Source of the DNA: a virus
Length of the DNA stretch: 29,152 bases
Direction: 5' to 3' (one strand)
IMG/VR virus record: IMGVR_UViG_3300032058_000080
Span: 1-29,152 of that record
Shown: piece by piece, positions 1 to 8,374 of the stretch
How the letters are laid out: each line of letters begins with the position of its first letter
How positions within the stretch are numbered: position 1 is the stretch's first letter
Translations under genes and position numbers: made by a program
Notes under the pieces: generated by a model
What the model saw: only the letters and a program-made list of their open reading frames with translations
Database searches by the model: none
Told to the model about the DNA's origin: nothing

Positions 1-2
1 CG

Positions 3-1526
3 GCGGTCAAGCTCGGCGCGTGGATACAAGGCATTAATATTGCCTTTGAGACCATGCTTGGCAATGCACAGGCGGCGAAGGTGTTTATTGCCCAGCTGTG
101 GGAGCTCGCCAGGGTTACACCGTTTACGCGCCGCGAGGTTGTTGAGCTTGCCCAGCGATTGCTGGCCTATGGCTTTGCAGTGGAGCAAATACCTAGGCTG
201 ATTACTGATATATCCGACGCCACCTCCGCTCTTGGTGGTGGTACAGAGCTCATGAACCGGATAGCGCTGGCTATCGGGCAGATATATACCAAGGGCAAGC
301 TTGCTGGCGAGGAGATTCGGCAATTGGCGGAAGCCGGTATCCCAGTCAAAATGATATTGGCTAATGCGTTGGGCGTTACCACCGCACAGCTGGAAGACCT
401 CCAAGAGAAGGGTATTGACGCTAACACTGCCCTGAGCGCGCTCCTTGGCTATATCGAAACCCGCTATGGCGGGCTGTCCAGGCGAATGATGAGTACGCTC
501 TCCGGCGCGTGGAGTAACCTAATCGACGCTGTCGAAGGTTTATTAATCCGGCTAGGCGAAAAGGTTGCGCCTAAGCTGGCCAGTGTGGTTCGTGCCATTA
601 CCACGGCGATTGAGTCTTTAGCCAATAGTCCAGCGTTTGAGGCTATTATTACCCGTATTTCCTTATGGTTAGACCCGCGACGCATTATGCGTGTCTTAGG
701 CTATATTGTAGGCGTCACGATTAACGTCGGCCGGGCGCTGGCTAACCTTTTTAAGGTTATTCCGACCAACGTTGTTGGTAACCTGATGCAATTATTTACT
801 TTCATTGCAAACATAGTCGACTGGTCGCTCGAAGCGGCAAAGCGGTTAGGCCAATTCTTGGCGCAAGTTGGTCGAGTGGTCAAAGACCAATGGAGCGCTA
901 TTTTAACAGCGCTGGCAGAAACATTGAGTGTTGTTGCTGATAAGGTAGGCGTAATTATTAGGTTAATCGTTACAGCGCAAGCGTTGCTCATCGGCCTCCA
1001 AATCGGTGCTAAAAAAGGTGTCATTGGTGCAATCATTGGTGCAATCATCGGCGCCGCCGCTGGCTGGTTTGGCCAGAAACTCCTAGGCGACCTATTCAAA
1101 CGCGAATTCCAAGACCTAAAGGCCACGGTGCAAAGCATATGGTCAGGCGCCCAATTACCAGGGTTTCCAACCCTCCCCGCGTGGGGTGAAAAAACAACAA
1201 TTCGTGACCTCTTCGCTCCGAACTACCAGCTTATGAACTGGTTTGAAAGCCTCGTTCCTGAGGTCCAGGACTCTACCGCCGCGCTCCGCGATATAGCGAA
1301 GGCAACACAGGTGACCGCTGAAAATACCGCACCGCTGCGCCGGCTGGCGGACGTCATTGGAGGTGGTCAGGCTGCACAGGAGCTTATACCGCGCTTGGCG
1401 TTCGGTGCACCGGTGGCGCCACGCTATGTGACTGTCCGAATTAAAGCTGACAATAAACATGATGAAGAAGTCGCCTATGCGGCTATCAGGCAACTTGCTG
1501 ACGGGATAGGTGTTTATACGCTATGA
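3..1526 (+). CDS. Tail tape measure protein, C-terminal part (5' truncated)
   Basis: The frame is open from base 3, and the codons before the first ATG (54) already read like the family, so this is the end of a longer gene. The first 150 or so residues match the conserved tape-measure domain: a TPF motif, a 'LLAYGF' helix, 'QIYTKGKLAGEEIRQLAEAG' and a 'GLSRRMMSTLSGAWSNL' segment. A strongly hydrophobic, Gly/Ala/Ile-rich stretch follows around residues 315-345, as expected of a protein threaded through the tail tube and able to insert in the host membrane. The family sets tail length in siphoviruses and myoviruses and is released at DNA ejection. The stop overlaps the next start (ATGA), so translation is coupled to the tail hub gene. 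Confidence 0.9.
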   Translation, partial: AVKLGAWIQGINIAFETMLGNAQAAKVFIAQLWELARVTPFTRREVVELAQRLLAYGFAVEQIPRLITDISDATSALGGGTELMNRIALAIGQIYTKGKLAGEEIRQLAEAGIPVKMILANALGVTTAQLEDLQEKGIDANTALSALLGYIETRYGGLSRRMMSTLSGAWSNLIDAVEGLLIRLGEKVAPKLASVVRAITTAIESLANSPAFEAIITRISLWLDPRRIMRVLGYIVGVTINVGRALANLFKVIPTNVVGNLMQLFTFIANIVDWSLEAAKRLGQFLAQVGRVVKDQWSAILTALAETLSVVADKVGVIIRLIVTAQALLIGLQIGAKKGVIGAIIGAIIGAAAGWFGQKLLGDLFKREFQDLKATVQSIWSGAQLPGFPTLPAWGEKTTIRDLFAPNYQLMNWFESLVPEVQDSTAALRDIAKATQVTAENTAPLRRLADVIGGGQAAQELIPRLAFGAPVAPRYVTVRIKADNKHDEEVAYAAIRQLADGIGVYTL

Positions 1527-3463
1527 ACATTGCATTCAGGCTAGACTGGCTAGGCAGTGGTCGCAACGCTCCGCAGTACTGTGGAGGTGTGTTGTCATTA
1601 AGCGCATTGGTAGACAGGTGCTCCACTTCCAATGTTTATATCGACAAGCATAGCGGCGCGCTAATGCTTAAGCCACAGGCAGAATCGTGGATACCGTTAT
1701 CCGGCTTCCTAGGCGATACAGCGCAGTGTGAGCAGGTCGATTGCGGTGCGGTTAAGTTCATTGTTGTTCATTCCACACCGGCTACGCTCCAAACAGCTAT
1801 GCAGTTCCCTGAGAATTGTGGGCTGTGTATGCTATTGTACACTCCGTCTGTTGTAGGTGTATCCGAACCGCTACTGGACCTAGACGTTGGAAGTATTACT
1901 CTACATTTTTTTACCGACGGACGAGTAACATCTACATATGTTGACCACCGATTTAGCGGTATGCAAAATAATATTGTCCGTCTGTTCTTCTTCCCTTTGG
2001 CTAATAATGTGCTTGCAGTCCGGACCGACAATGAAGGTGTAAACATAATAACAAGTGATGCTGTGCTTCCGGCTTACCAGCTAAAACTTAAGGCATATAC
2101 ACGGCTACGGTTCGCTGTCTCCAGGCTGACTTATCCTCAGAATGGTGTTTTTCTTACGCCGACTTTGACCTTTCCACGCGAGCCGGAGGAGGGGGAGCAT
2201 GTGGCAATCAAAGAAGTTGGCGAGGTCTTCGGCCGTGGTGGCTATGTTCTTACAGCGCGAGCGAATGATGGTTCGTCCTGGGACGGGACGCGCGAATATC
2301 GTATCCGGGCAGATTTATTGAGCTCTGAGGTCCACAGTACCCCTATCCTCCGGCGTGTAACAGTGCTATTAGCCAAAGATTATACTCCTGAGATTCCAGA
2401 TTTGACCGATATATCCGACCTAGTCCGCTCGGCAAGGCTGGTGAATGGTGAAAAGCTAGAACTAGAGTTGTGTCGTTCGTCCGATAACCCGTCCTGGGCT
2501 GATGGACTACACAATAGATTGATATCCGTAGAGATTGATAGCAAGCCGGTCTTCGTGGGGCTAACGGAGGGGGTATCCGCCACCGCGTGGAAGCTGTATA
2601 AGCTTACTGCGCAACCTCTGACGAAGGTATTGGCTGCTCCATGCCTTACAAATAAGCTATGCTTTGATGGTGTATCCCACACAGAGGCTATTAAGCAGTT
2701 ATGCCTATCCACAGGCATGCTTACTGAAGCTGATATTGAGGTCGACGAAGACGATACTAAGCTTCCGGACACGCATAGTGCCGACCAGAATGCTGATAAT
2801 GATAGCGAGCTAACAACTAAGCCGTTCGATACGCCAGAACAGTGGATAAAGCGTATCTGCGAGCAAACCGGATGGAGGTTCCATTTCGGTTATTCCCATT
2901 ATGATGGTCGCCCCGTCCTTAGGTATTATGACCCTTTATCCTTTGACCCGGAGGATGTGCTATATGTCCTTAGCGCTGTCACAGATTCGACCACAGATGG
3001 CAAAATATTTGAACTGTCCTGGGACTACCAAGCTCCAGAAGCCAATATTATTGCGGTTATCGGCAAGAAAGAAGAAGGTACGTACCACGCCGCCGTGTAT
3101 GAAGACAAAGCTTCCATCGACCCCTCATTGCCACCGGAGGAGCGACCGGATAACTGGCTCGGCTATAAGCTCCCGCTAGTCCTAACGTTCGAGTCAGTTT
3201 GCCCAGTGGAGTGGCTCAAAGCATTAGCAGTTCGCCTAGGGGTAGAGGTGTCGCAGGTTCGCCGTGTTGCTACCGTCGAAAGTGACTGGCTGACCAGTAC
3301 CCGCCCGCTGTGGATTAACGATATTGTGGAGCTCCGGGGCTTGGAGCTTGATGAACCACGCTTTAGAGTGGTGGAGGTTGATAGTGTCGAGTTTGTCCGC
3401 CCTAGACCGCGTATCCGGTTCCGGGCAGTTCAGCTAAAGGAGGTGCATAGCATATGGATATAA
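1523..3463 (+). CDS. Putative tail hub / baseplate protein
   Basis: The 646-residue product follows the tape measure gene with an ATGA overlap, the usual place for distal tail or tail-hub proteins. The N-terminal 250 residues are beta-rich and unrecognised. The middle has 'LVRSARLVNGEKLELELCRS' and 'TPEQWIKRICEQTGWRFHFG', patterns seen in phage hub-like proteins that build beta-domains at the tail tip. The C-terminal part ('WINDIVELRGLELDEPRFRV') also resembles hub beta-domains. An acidic linker lies near residues 410-440. No peptidase or lysozyme motif was seen. The role is inferred from position and general pattern; the exact family is not identified. Confidence 0.6.
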   Translation: MNIAFRLDWLGSGRNAPQYCGGVLSLSALVDRCSTSNVYIDKHSGALMLKPQAESWIPLSGFLGDTAQCEQVDCGAVKFIVVHSTPATLQTAMQFPENCGLCMLLYTPSVVGVSEPLLDLDVGSITLHFFTDGRVTSTYVDHRFSGMQNNIVRLFFFPLANNVLAVRTDNEGVNIITSDAVLPAYQLKLKAYTRLRFAVSRLTYPQNGVFLTPTLTFPREPEEGEHVAIKEVGEVFGRGGYVLTARANDGSSWDGTREYRIRADLLSSEVHSTPILRRVTVLLAKDYTPEIPDLTDISDLVRSARLVNGEKLELELCRSSDNPSWADGLHNRLISVEIDSKPVFVGLTEGVSATAWKLYKLTAQPLTKVLAAPCLTNKLCFDGVSHTEAIKQLCLSTGMLTEADIEVDEDDTKLPDTHSADQNADNDSELTTKPFDTPEQWIKRICEQTGWRFHFGYSHYDGRPVLRYYDPLSFDPEDVLYVLSAVTDSTTDGKIFELSWDYQAPEANIIAVIGKKEEGTYHAAVYEDKASIDPSLPPEERPDNWLGYKLPLVLTFESVCPVEWLKALAVRLGVEVSQVRRVATVESDWLTSTRPLWINDIVELRGLELDEPRFRVVEVDSVEFVRPRPRIRFRAVQLKEVHSIWI

Positions 3464-3648
3464 AGACACGCAAAGCACTAACTAGACTTGAGCAGGCTAT
3501 CCGGAGGCCAACTGTCCAATACCCCACAGTAGCTAACCACGGTTTGTTGCTGAGCGCACTAGAGCAGGTTTATCCTGTTCTAGTTGATGGTAACATAGTT
3601 TTCACGCTAGGGGCAACGGGATTAGCCGACGATGTTTTCGTCCCATAA
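3454..3648 (+). CDS. Small tail-cluster protein of unknown function
   Basis: The 64-residue ORF has a strong Shine-Dalgarno site (AAAGGAGGTG) about 9 bases before its ATG and overlaps the upstream gene by 10 bases, so it is very likely translated. The first 20 residues are basic and helical; the rest is neutral and aliphatic. No domain or signal peptide is recognised. Its stop codon lies at the edge of repeat R1, so it is the last gene of the tape-measure transcript. It may be a small tail or chaperone protein, but this is only inferred from place. Confidence 0.6.
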   Translation: MDIKTRKALTRLEQAIRRPTVQYPTVANHGLLLSALEQVYPVLVDGNIVFTLGATGLADDVFVP

Positions 3649-3886
3649 TTCCGCCTTATATATATAGGCGAAGGACACATGCCTTTTCAAAAAAAAATTT
3701 CATTAAAGCTAAATGAGGTCCAATTTTCCCTTGTAAAATAAGGCCAAATCCCATTTAATGAAGGCTTTCGCTTCATTAAATGATTAAATGAGCTGAGCGT
3801 GCTTGTTGTATGGCATTTTCAATTTCCGGAAAATAAAAAATCGGTCGGGTAATATATAAGAGGGAATTTTGTCTGTGGAGTGGAGT
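3646..3886 (+). repeat. Long intergenic repeat R1 (copy 1 of 3), probable transcription punctuation
   Basis: This 240-bp segment recurs at 19311-19552 and 24706-24938 in the same orientation, always before a rightward block. It holds a string of stems: CGCCT/AGGCG just after the upstream stop, an AAGG/CCTT stem followed by TTTTC, TCATT/AATGA, CCTT/AAGG, a perfect 12-bp inverted repeat CATTTAATGAAG (3752-3763 and 3771-3782) and the palindrome TTTCCGGAAA. It ends with a shared GGTCGGGTAATATATAAG block and a GGAGTGGAG segment that serves as ribosome binding site of the 3892 gene. No protein is encoded. A terminator plus phage-specific late promoter is the most likely reading; no good sigma-70 promoter was found inside it. 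Confidence 0.85.
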
Positions 3887-3891
3887 CCTAA

Positions 3892-6800
3892 ATGCATGCA
3901 TATGACAGTGGTGTAGTCAAGCTAAAAGAAAGTTCTCCTGTGAGCTGGGGGGCAGAGGGGACTTGGCGTATCCAATTTGAGGCTATCGATGAGCATTTTA
4001 TTCGGTTCCGGTCTTTTACATCATGGCTAGAGCTTGATGATTCTCCGCTTCTTGAGGCTGGCTTCACACTGCAGTGGAGTGGTCTTCCGACTGGCCACGT
4101 CCTTGCTTATGCATTGCGCTCGGGGGAGGTTTGGCTATACGATTTTACCGCCGGTGCATGGATAGACCGCGTCGATGACTGGACTAATTGCACCGGCCTG
4201 CTAGACGGTGAATATACCGAGCTCCATCCAGCTGAGTATTATTTTGCCACGGTGGTTCTTTTTACTCCGACAGACTTTCCAGATGGTGCAACCGCATTCA
4301 GTAACCCGTTTATCCTTTATTCCCCAAGTTCAGGCTATTCCATATACCACGAACCTTTTTTCCTTGGTGATATCTACGCTCCTCCGCGTGAATTTGATAT
4401 TAGCGGCGAGTACCAAGCTTCCGTAGGTCTCTCCTGTGTGGCCTGGGCGCGGATTAAACAAGAAGTCGGAGATTATGGAGAGTGGATATACTATAATTCC
4501 GTCGATGGCATGGGTGCAACAGAAGGCTTTATCGGGATGTTTGCGTACACAAGTGGCTGGCGCTACAATGATGTTCAAATTGTAACGTTTGACCCACCGA
4601 TTGAGTTTGAGCTTGACATTGAGGATATTCGTGTCTCAGCGCGACAGACCGGGTTCAGCCTTGAATTGCCTCTTGGCGGCCTTGCAACAACAGCTGCAGG
4701 GGCAACGTCTGATACTCCTTTTGAAAGCGTGGAGGTTTTAGGCACTGCGCGCGCAGTGTTTTGTGGCTTGCATCCATGGCTTGAGTTTGGAGTGACCGAA
4801 ACATATATCTCTGATGATTATGAGACGCGCGCGAGTATTGATACCGATGGTGTAATGACTGTCAGCGCTAATACCGACATACTTGTCGGTATGCCGTATG
4901 CTGTTACCTTTAATTCCATAATATGGCCGTTCCGCTACCGCTATAAAGGGTACGCTAAACATGGAGAGACTACTAACATCGCTGGCGTGTACGTTGAAGA
5001 TTTGTTTGAGAATGTTTGGCCGATTAGCGAAAACAGCCCCGTCTATAACTGTCCTGGCCGATATTTCGGCGAGGTGCTTGGAACACAGTATATAGGAGGA
5101 GTCCAGGAGGTTAATCGTGTCTTTGCGCTTAAGGCGGTCAATCCAGATGACGGCAACCTTCCGCGTAACTATAAGCGTGTCCAATTGCTATTGCGTAAGC
5201 GTTCCCCGTTTCCGGAGGTTAGTGATGTTTCTTGGTCCTTCCCGAATAGATTTCTATTCGATGATTTTTCAGAAGGCTGGTCGGCGCATAATTGTACCAT
5301 CCAGCGCATTGATGGCTATTTGCAAGTGACTCCGACCGGCAGCGGCGCTTACATTGAAAAGACATTTACTCCAGACAGTCCGACTCCGGAGGAGTTGCGC
5401 TATTGGTGCGGCCACAGGTGGGCTGAGCTAGTGGCCACTCCGGTAGAGGGTATTAAGCTTGAATTTGTCCGCAGTAGCTCGTTGGTCTTGGACCAAGTTG
5501 CGCCAGGTGTTTTCGATACAACTGCCGGGCGGTCCGGAGTGACGGACACCGAAGAGTCTTATATTGACCAGGCACTTCCTGCCGCTGGGCATTTAGATAT
5601 TTACGGCCAGTACATTTCGGATGAGTCTCCCGACCTGTCTTGGAGCTGGGGTGTCGGGCTCATTAAGAAGCTCCGCGTACATGTTCCAACAACAACAAAG
5701 CTATACGGCCTATACGGCCGCACTAGGGAGGAGCATAATATCCGCCTATCGTGGAGGCATGGCTTTGCCCAAACGTTTTATGCTGGTACATATATAGGCA
5801 ACGTAGACCATGAGCGCTATTTGCACCGGCTAGGCGCATTGTTCGTCGATGGTCGCATTGCTACGGAGGTTCCGGCATATTTGTATTATTCTACTCCTAA
5901 CGCTGAAGTGTGGGACTTGTACACGGTAGCTGAGGCGGTCCATGAGCGTGAAGTCCCCCCCAGCGTGTGGGAGTGGACTTTGGCCGAGTATGACCCTAGC
6001 TGGGAGGTTAGCGGTCATATGTGGAGTTACCTTGAGCAGGTGCTCTATTGCCCGTTTACCGCACCGGCATGGTTTCTTCATGTTAATAAGTTTGTTGAAG
6101 GTTCGCCGTTAGAAGTCATGCCGCGCGTTGACCGTCTGTATTTTGAGTCTCCAGTAATTTCCGCGGAAAGTGGAGTTTTGACGCTTTATTACGAGTACCT
6201 AGGCCAACCGCAAGTGACTGGCGAACTGCTTGAAGGTGGCTTGGCTCCGCTGGATGCTGGTAAAGATTATTACAGCTACCAGTGGCGGAGGGCGGAGTCC
6301 ACAGCGTGGACTGATGATATAACCGACAAGCTCGGTATCCCGCTAACGCCACCGCTGTGGAATACAGGGGAGCTTCGCTTCTGGGAACATGTCGCAGGTG
6401 GGCTTAATATCCGCCCCGGTGTTATGCGCCGCGTTGCTATCCAGGATAAGGGAGCGCTAGCAGGTGGTATTGGTCTAGCTGGCTCGCGTTTTTCTGCGAC
6501 CGTCTACCTATCGACAGCCGATAGCCTAAAGCGATATAATGCAGTTGGGTTAGGGTTTCGGTCTGCTTCCGCTCGTGATAATGTCGATGATACAGCGCTT
6601 GCACAGCTGAACGGTGTGCTATATGAGGTGTGCCGGAAGGACCGGACGTTATATTTGCACTTGACCACGGACGGTGGCCGGACGTGGAGCGTTCCGCAAA
6701 CTATAGCTACGGAGGTGTTGTTCATGGATATTGCCTTCAGTATGACCGCAGCGTCTGGAGTGATAGCATACCTTACCGCCAACGGTGTGGCCGCGCAGCG

Positions 6801-6978
6801 TGTTACGCTTGCCGGTGCTCCACAAGGGAGTGCTGTCCAGGTTGTTAGTGGGAGCTTCTCAGATGTTGCTATAACCACTAATCCACATAACGATTTCTTT
6901 GTCCTTGCAGTCCAGCAGCCTGATGGTACGCTCTTACGATATACAAGCCCCGACGGGCTGGACTGGCAGGAGGTGTAG
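3892..6978 (+). CDS. Large tail adhesin / receptor-binding-type protein with Asp-box motifs
   Basis: The 1028-residue product is rich in Trp, Tyr and beta-strand patterns, lies between the tail hub and lysis genes, and is the first gene after repeat R1. The C-terminal 120 residues carry an Asp-box-like motif (TTDGGRTWS, near residue 924) and a second, degenerate one (TSPDGLDWQ, near 1018), as in sialidase-like beta-propellers and other carbohydrate-binding phage proteins. The catalytic Arg triad of true sialidases cannot be assigned, so binding rather than cleavage is the safer reading. The ATG has GGAGTGGAG about 8 bases upstream, supplied by the repeat. The gene likely encodes host recognition or a tail-tip structural protein; the family is not identified. 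Confidence 0.6.
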   Translation: MHAYDSGVVKLKESSPVSWGAEGTWRIQFEAIDEHFIRFRSFTSWLELDDSPLLEAGFTLQWSGLPTGHVLAYALRSGEVWLYDFTAGAWIDRVDDWTNCTGLLDGEYTELHPAEYYFATVVLFTPTDFPDGATAFSNPFILYSPSSGYSIYHEPFFLGDIYAPPREFDISGEYQASVGLSCVAWARIKQEVGDYGEWIYYNSVDGMGATEGFIGMFAYTSGWRYNDVQIVTFDPPIEFELDIEDIRVSARQTGFSLELPLGGLATTAAGATSDTPFESVEVLGTARAVFCGLHPWLEFGVTETYISDDYETRASIDTDGVMTVSANTDILVGMPYAVTFNSIIWPFRYRYKGYAKHGETTNIAGVYVEDLFENVWPISENSPVYNCPGRYFGEVLGTQYIGGVQEVNRVFALKAVNPDDGNLPRNYKRVQLLLRKRSPFPEVSDVSWSFPNRFLFDDFSEGWSAHNCTIQRIDGYLQVTPTGSGAYIEKTFTPDSPTPEELRYWCGHRWAELVATPVEGIKLEFVRSSSLVLDQVAPGVFDTTAGRSGVTDTEESYIDQALPAAGHLDIYGQYISDESPDLSWSWGVGLIKKLRVHVPTTTKLYGLYGRTREEHNIRLSWRHGFAQTFYAGTYIGNVDHERYLHRLGALFVDGRIATEVPAYLYYSTPNAEVWDLYTVAEAVHEREVPPSVWEWTLAEYDPSWEVSGHMWSYLEQVLYCPFTAPAWFLHVNKFVEGSPLEVMPRVDRLYFESPVISAESGVLTLYYEYLGQPQVTGELLEGGLAPLDAGKDYYSYQWRRAESTAWTDDITDKLGIPLTPPLWNTGELRFWEHVAGGLNIRPGVMRRVAIQDKGALAGGIGLAGSRFSATVYLSTADSLKRYNAVGLGFRSASARDNVDDTALAQLNGVLYEVCRKDRTLYLHLTTDGGRTWSVPQTIATEVLFMDIAFSMTAASGVIAYLTANGVAAQRVTLAGAPQGSAVQVVSGSFSDVAITTNPHNDFFVLAVQQPDGTLLRYTSPDGLDWQEV

Positions 6979-6981
6979 CTT

Positions 6982-7437
6982 ATGAAGGTTAATTTTGACG
7001 TGTTTAATCCGCTCCAACCAGGGACAGGGTTGATGTTCCGCCAAGCATTGAATTCGGTGCTGGAGTACCTCCATGATGTTGCTCAGCAGCTAGAGCTTGC
7101 TCTAGAAGTCCTGTCCACGTGGTGGTCCGATGGCGAATTGCCCGACCAGGCAGGTAAGATAGCTATTGACACTACTGATAACCGCGTCATTGTTCGAAGT
7201 GGTTACCAGTGTATTATTGACGGCGTTCCGGTCGAGCTTCGGCAAAATATCTGGCAAGGCTATAATACCGGCGAGGTTAATTATATTCATATTAAGCTGT
7301 CTGATACCGGTATTCCTAGCCTAATAGTGTCCACAAGTCCGCCAACGGAGGGTAACCTTATTGCAACGATTTCCGAGCTTGAGGAGCTGAATACCAATCC
7401 AGAAGGCAAACCATATGCAGCATTAAGGAGTTCCTAG
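6982..7437 (+). CDS. Tail-associated protein of unknown function
   Basis: The 151-residue product starts 3 bases after the adhesin stop, with AGGAGG overlapping that gene's end. The N-terminal 45 residues are predicted helical ('RQALNSVLEYLHDVAQQLELALEVL'); the remainder is beta-rich with a 'YQCIIDGVPVELRQNIW' segment. The pattern resembles small baseplate or fibre-attachment proteins that pair a helix with a beta-sandwich. No named domain is recognised. Tight spacing to its neighbours puts it in one transcript with the adhesin and the lysis genes. Confidence 0.6.
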   Translation: MKVNFDVFNPLQPGTGLMFRQALNSVLEYLHDVAQQLELALEVLSTWWSDGELPDQAGKIAIDTTDNRVIVRSGYQCIIDGVPVELRQNIWQGYNTGEVNYIHIKLSDTGIPSLIVSTSPPTEGNLIATISELEELNTNPEGKPYAALRSS

Positions 7438-7438
7438 T

Positions 7439-7705
7439 ATGGATATCTCTTTGCTCAAAGATTTAACCGCAAGTGGAGCTGTTATCATTGTTGTTGCATT
7501 GTTCCTGCGCGCAATCGAAAAGTGGCGCATCGAGTGGAGTTCAATCATGGCTGATGTTACCGAGCGTCAAATTACAGCATTACACCAAATAGTCCAAGAG
7601 CTTAACGAGACGAGCAAACAGCTCCGCGAAACGTCGGAGGTGCTTTGTAAAGCGCTCCAAAGCATAACAAAGGCAGGTGTAGGCAATGATTCGCATAGCT
7701 CTTGA
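7439..7705 (+). CDS. Holin-like single-span membrane protein (BhlA/UviB-like)
   Basis: The 88-residue product has one hydrophobic segment near residues 8-24 ('LTASGAVIIVVALFLRAIEKW') followed by a charged, coiled-coil-prone helix rich in Glu, Gln, Lys and Thr. This layout, and the position directly before the amidase, match BhlA/UviB-type small holins of Gram-positive phages. Such proteins permeabilise the membrane so that the endolysin can reach the wall. AAGGAG precedes the ATG by 8 bases. The 3' end overlaps the amidase start by 20 bases, so both should be made together. Assignment rests on topology and context, not on a motif. Confidence 0.65.
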   Translation: MDISLLKDLTASGAVIIVVALFLRAIEKWRIEWSSIMADVTERQITALHQIVQELNETSKQLRETSEVLCKALQSITKAGVGNDSHSS

Positions 7706-8267
7706 CCCGGGCCACGGAGGAAAAGACCCCGGGGCAACGTATAAGGGCATTACAGAAGCTAAGCTTGTATTTAATGAGCGCCAAGAGGATGGTGTTACCG
7801 TTGCCGATGGCCTAACAAACCGCCTGGCGCATTATTTGCGTGAACGTGGCCACAGCGTGTTATTTACCCGCTCTGCCGACGAGAACCCTCCTAAGCGTGT
7901 CCGGGCCGAACGGGCCATTAGCTGGGGCGCGCAAATGTATATAAGCGTGCATGTTAATGCCGGCGGCGGCTCGGGCTCGGAAGTCTGGATTAACCCCGAC
8001 TGCCGCTTTGTAGAAGGAAGTAAGGCTATTGCTAATGTGGCGCTAGAAGTGGCGCAAAGGTTGGGCGTCCGGTCCAGAGGTATTAAACTTACCACAGATA
8101 ACGCGCGAGCTAGAAACGTCATTGGCAGGCTCCGCAATAGAATGCCTGCTGTGCTAATTGAGGTTGCTTTCATTGATAACGATTTGGAGCTCCTCCTCTT
8201 AACAAACAAAATTTGGCGTGACGCGTGGGCATATAATTTAGCTAAGCGTTTGGCGCGCATAAAATAA
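7686..8267 (+). CDS. N-acetylmuramoyl-L-alanine amidase (Amidase_3), endolysin
   Basis: The 193-residue protein is a complete Amidase_3 catalytic domain. Visible zinc ligands are H10 (DPGHGG), E24 and H89 (SVHVNA), and the catalytic Glu is E159 (LIEVAFIDN). It cleaves the bond between N-acetylmuramic acid and L-alanine of peptidoglycan. There is no signal peptide and no wall-binding domain, so it fits a compact endolysin released through the holin-like protein encoded just upstream. An AGGTGTAGG segment precedes the ATG. It is the last rightward gene before the convergent leftward operon. Confidence 0.93.
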   Translation: MIRIALDPGHGGKDPGATYKGITEAKLVFNERQEDGVTVADGLTNRLAHYLRERGHSVLFTRSADENPPKRVRAERAISWGAQMYISVHVNAGGGSGSEVWINPDCRFVEGSKAIANVALEVAQRLGVRSRGIKLTTDNARARNVIGRLRNRMPAVLIEVAFIDNDLELLLLTNKIWRDAWAYNLAKRLARIK

Positions 8268-8276
8268 GCCGTGCAT

Positions 8277-8306
8277 AAAAAAGCCGTGATGTTCGTTCAT
8301 CACGGC
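8277..8306 (-). terminator. Rho-independent terminator of the leftward operon and small RNA
   Basis: A perfect 9-bp stem (GCCGTGATG, 8283-8291, with CATCACGGC, 8298-8306) and a 6-base loop are followed on the minus strand by six T (8282-8277). On the plus strand the hairpin is followed by A, so it is not a proper terminator for the amidase transcript. It stops leftward transcription before it runs antisense into the lysis genes. Confidence 0.88.
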
Positions 8307-8340
8307 AAAAAAACAAGGAGGAGGAACGGAAAGGAGGTAC
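8277..8340 (-). ncRNA. Predicted small RNA with anti-Shine-Dalgarno arm
   Basis: Between a consensus leftward promoter (8347-8374) and a terminator hairpin (8283-8306) lies room for an RNA of about 64 nt and no protein. On the minus strand it begins near 8340 with GTACCTCCTTTCC, then GTTCCTCCTCCTTG, then seven U, the 9-bp hairpin and six U. ACCTCCTTTC equals the 3' tail of Firmicutes-type 16S rRNA. Both CU-rich segments are complementary to the ribosome binding sites of many leftward genes, for example 11 bases at the 11722 start. It could therefore block or compete at Shine-Dalgarno sites of phage or host mRNAs. Expression and function are inferred; it might also arise by processing from the helicase transcript. 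Confidence 0.65.
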
Positions 8341-8346
8341 GTGTTT

Positions 8347-8374
8347 ATTATACAGTTTTTCCTGAATTTGTCAA
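8347..8374 (-). promoter_or_regulatory. Consensus sigma-70-type promoter for the small RNA
   Basis: On the minus strand TTGACA (8374-8369) and TATAAT (8352-8347) are both perfect, separated by 16 bases. The -35 box overlaps the stop codon of the helicase gene. Start of transcription is expected near 8340, about 57 bases before the terminator stem ends; no ORF fits. Confidence 0.8.
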
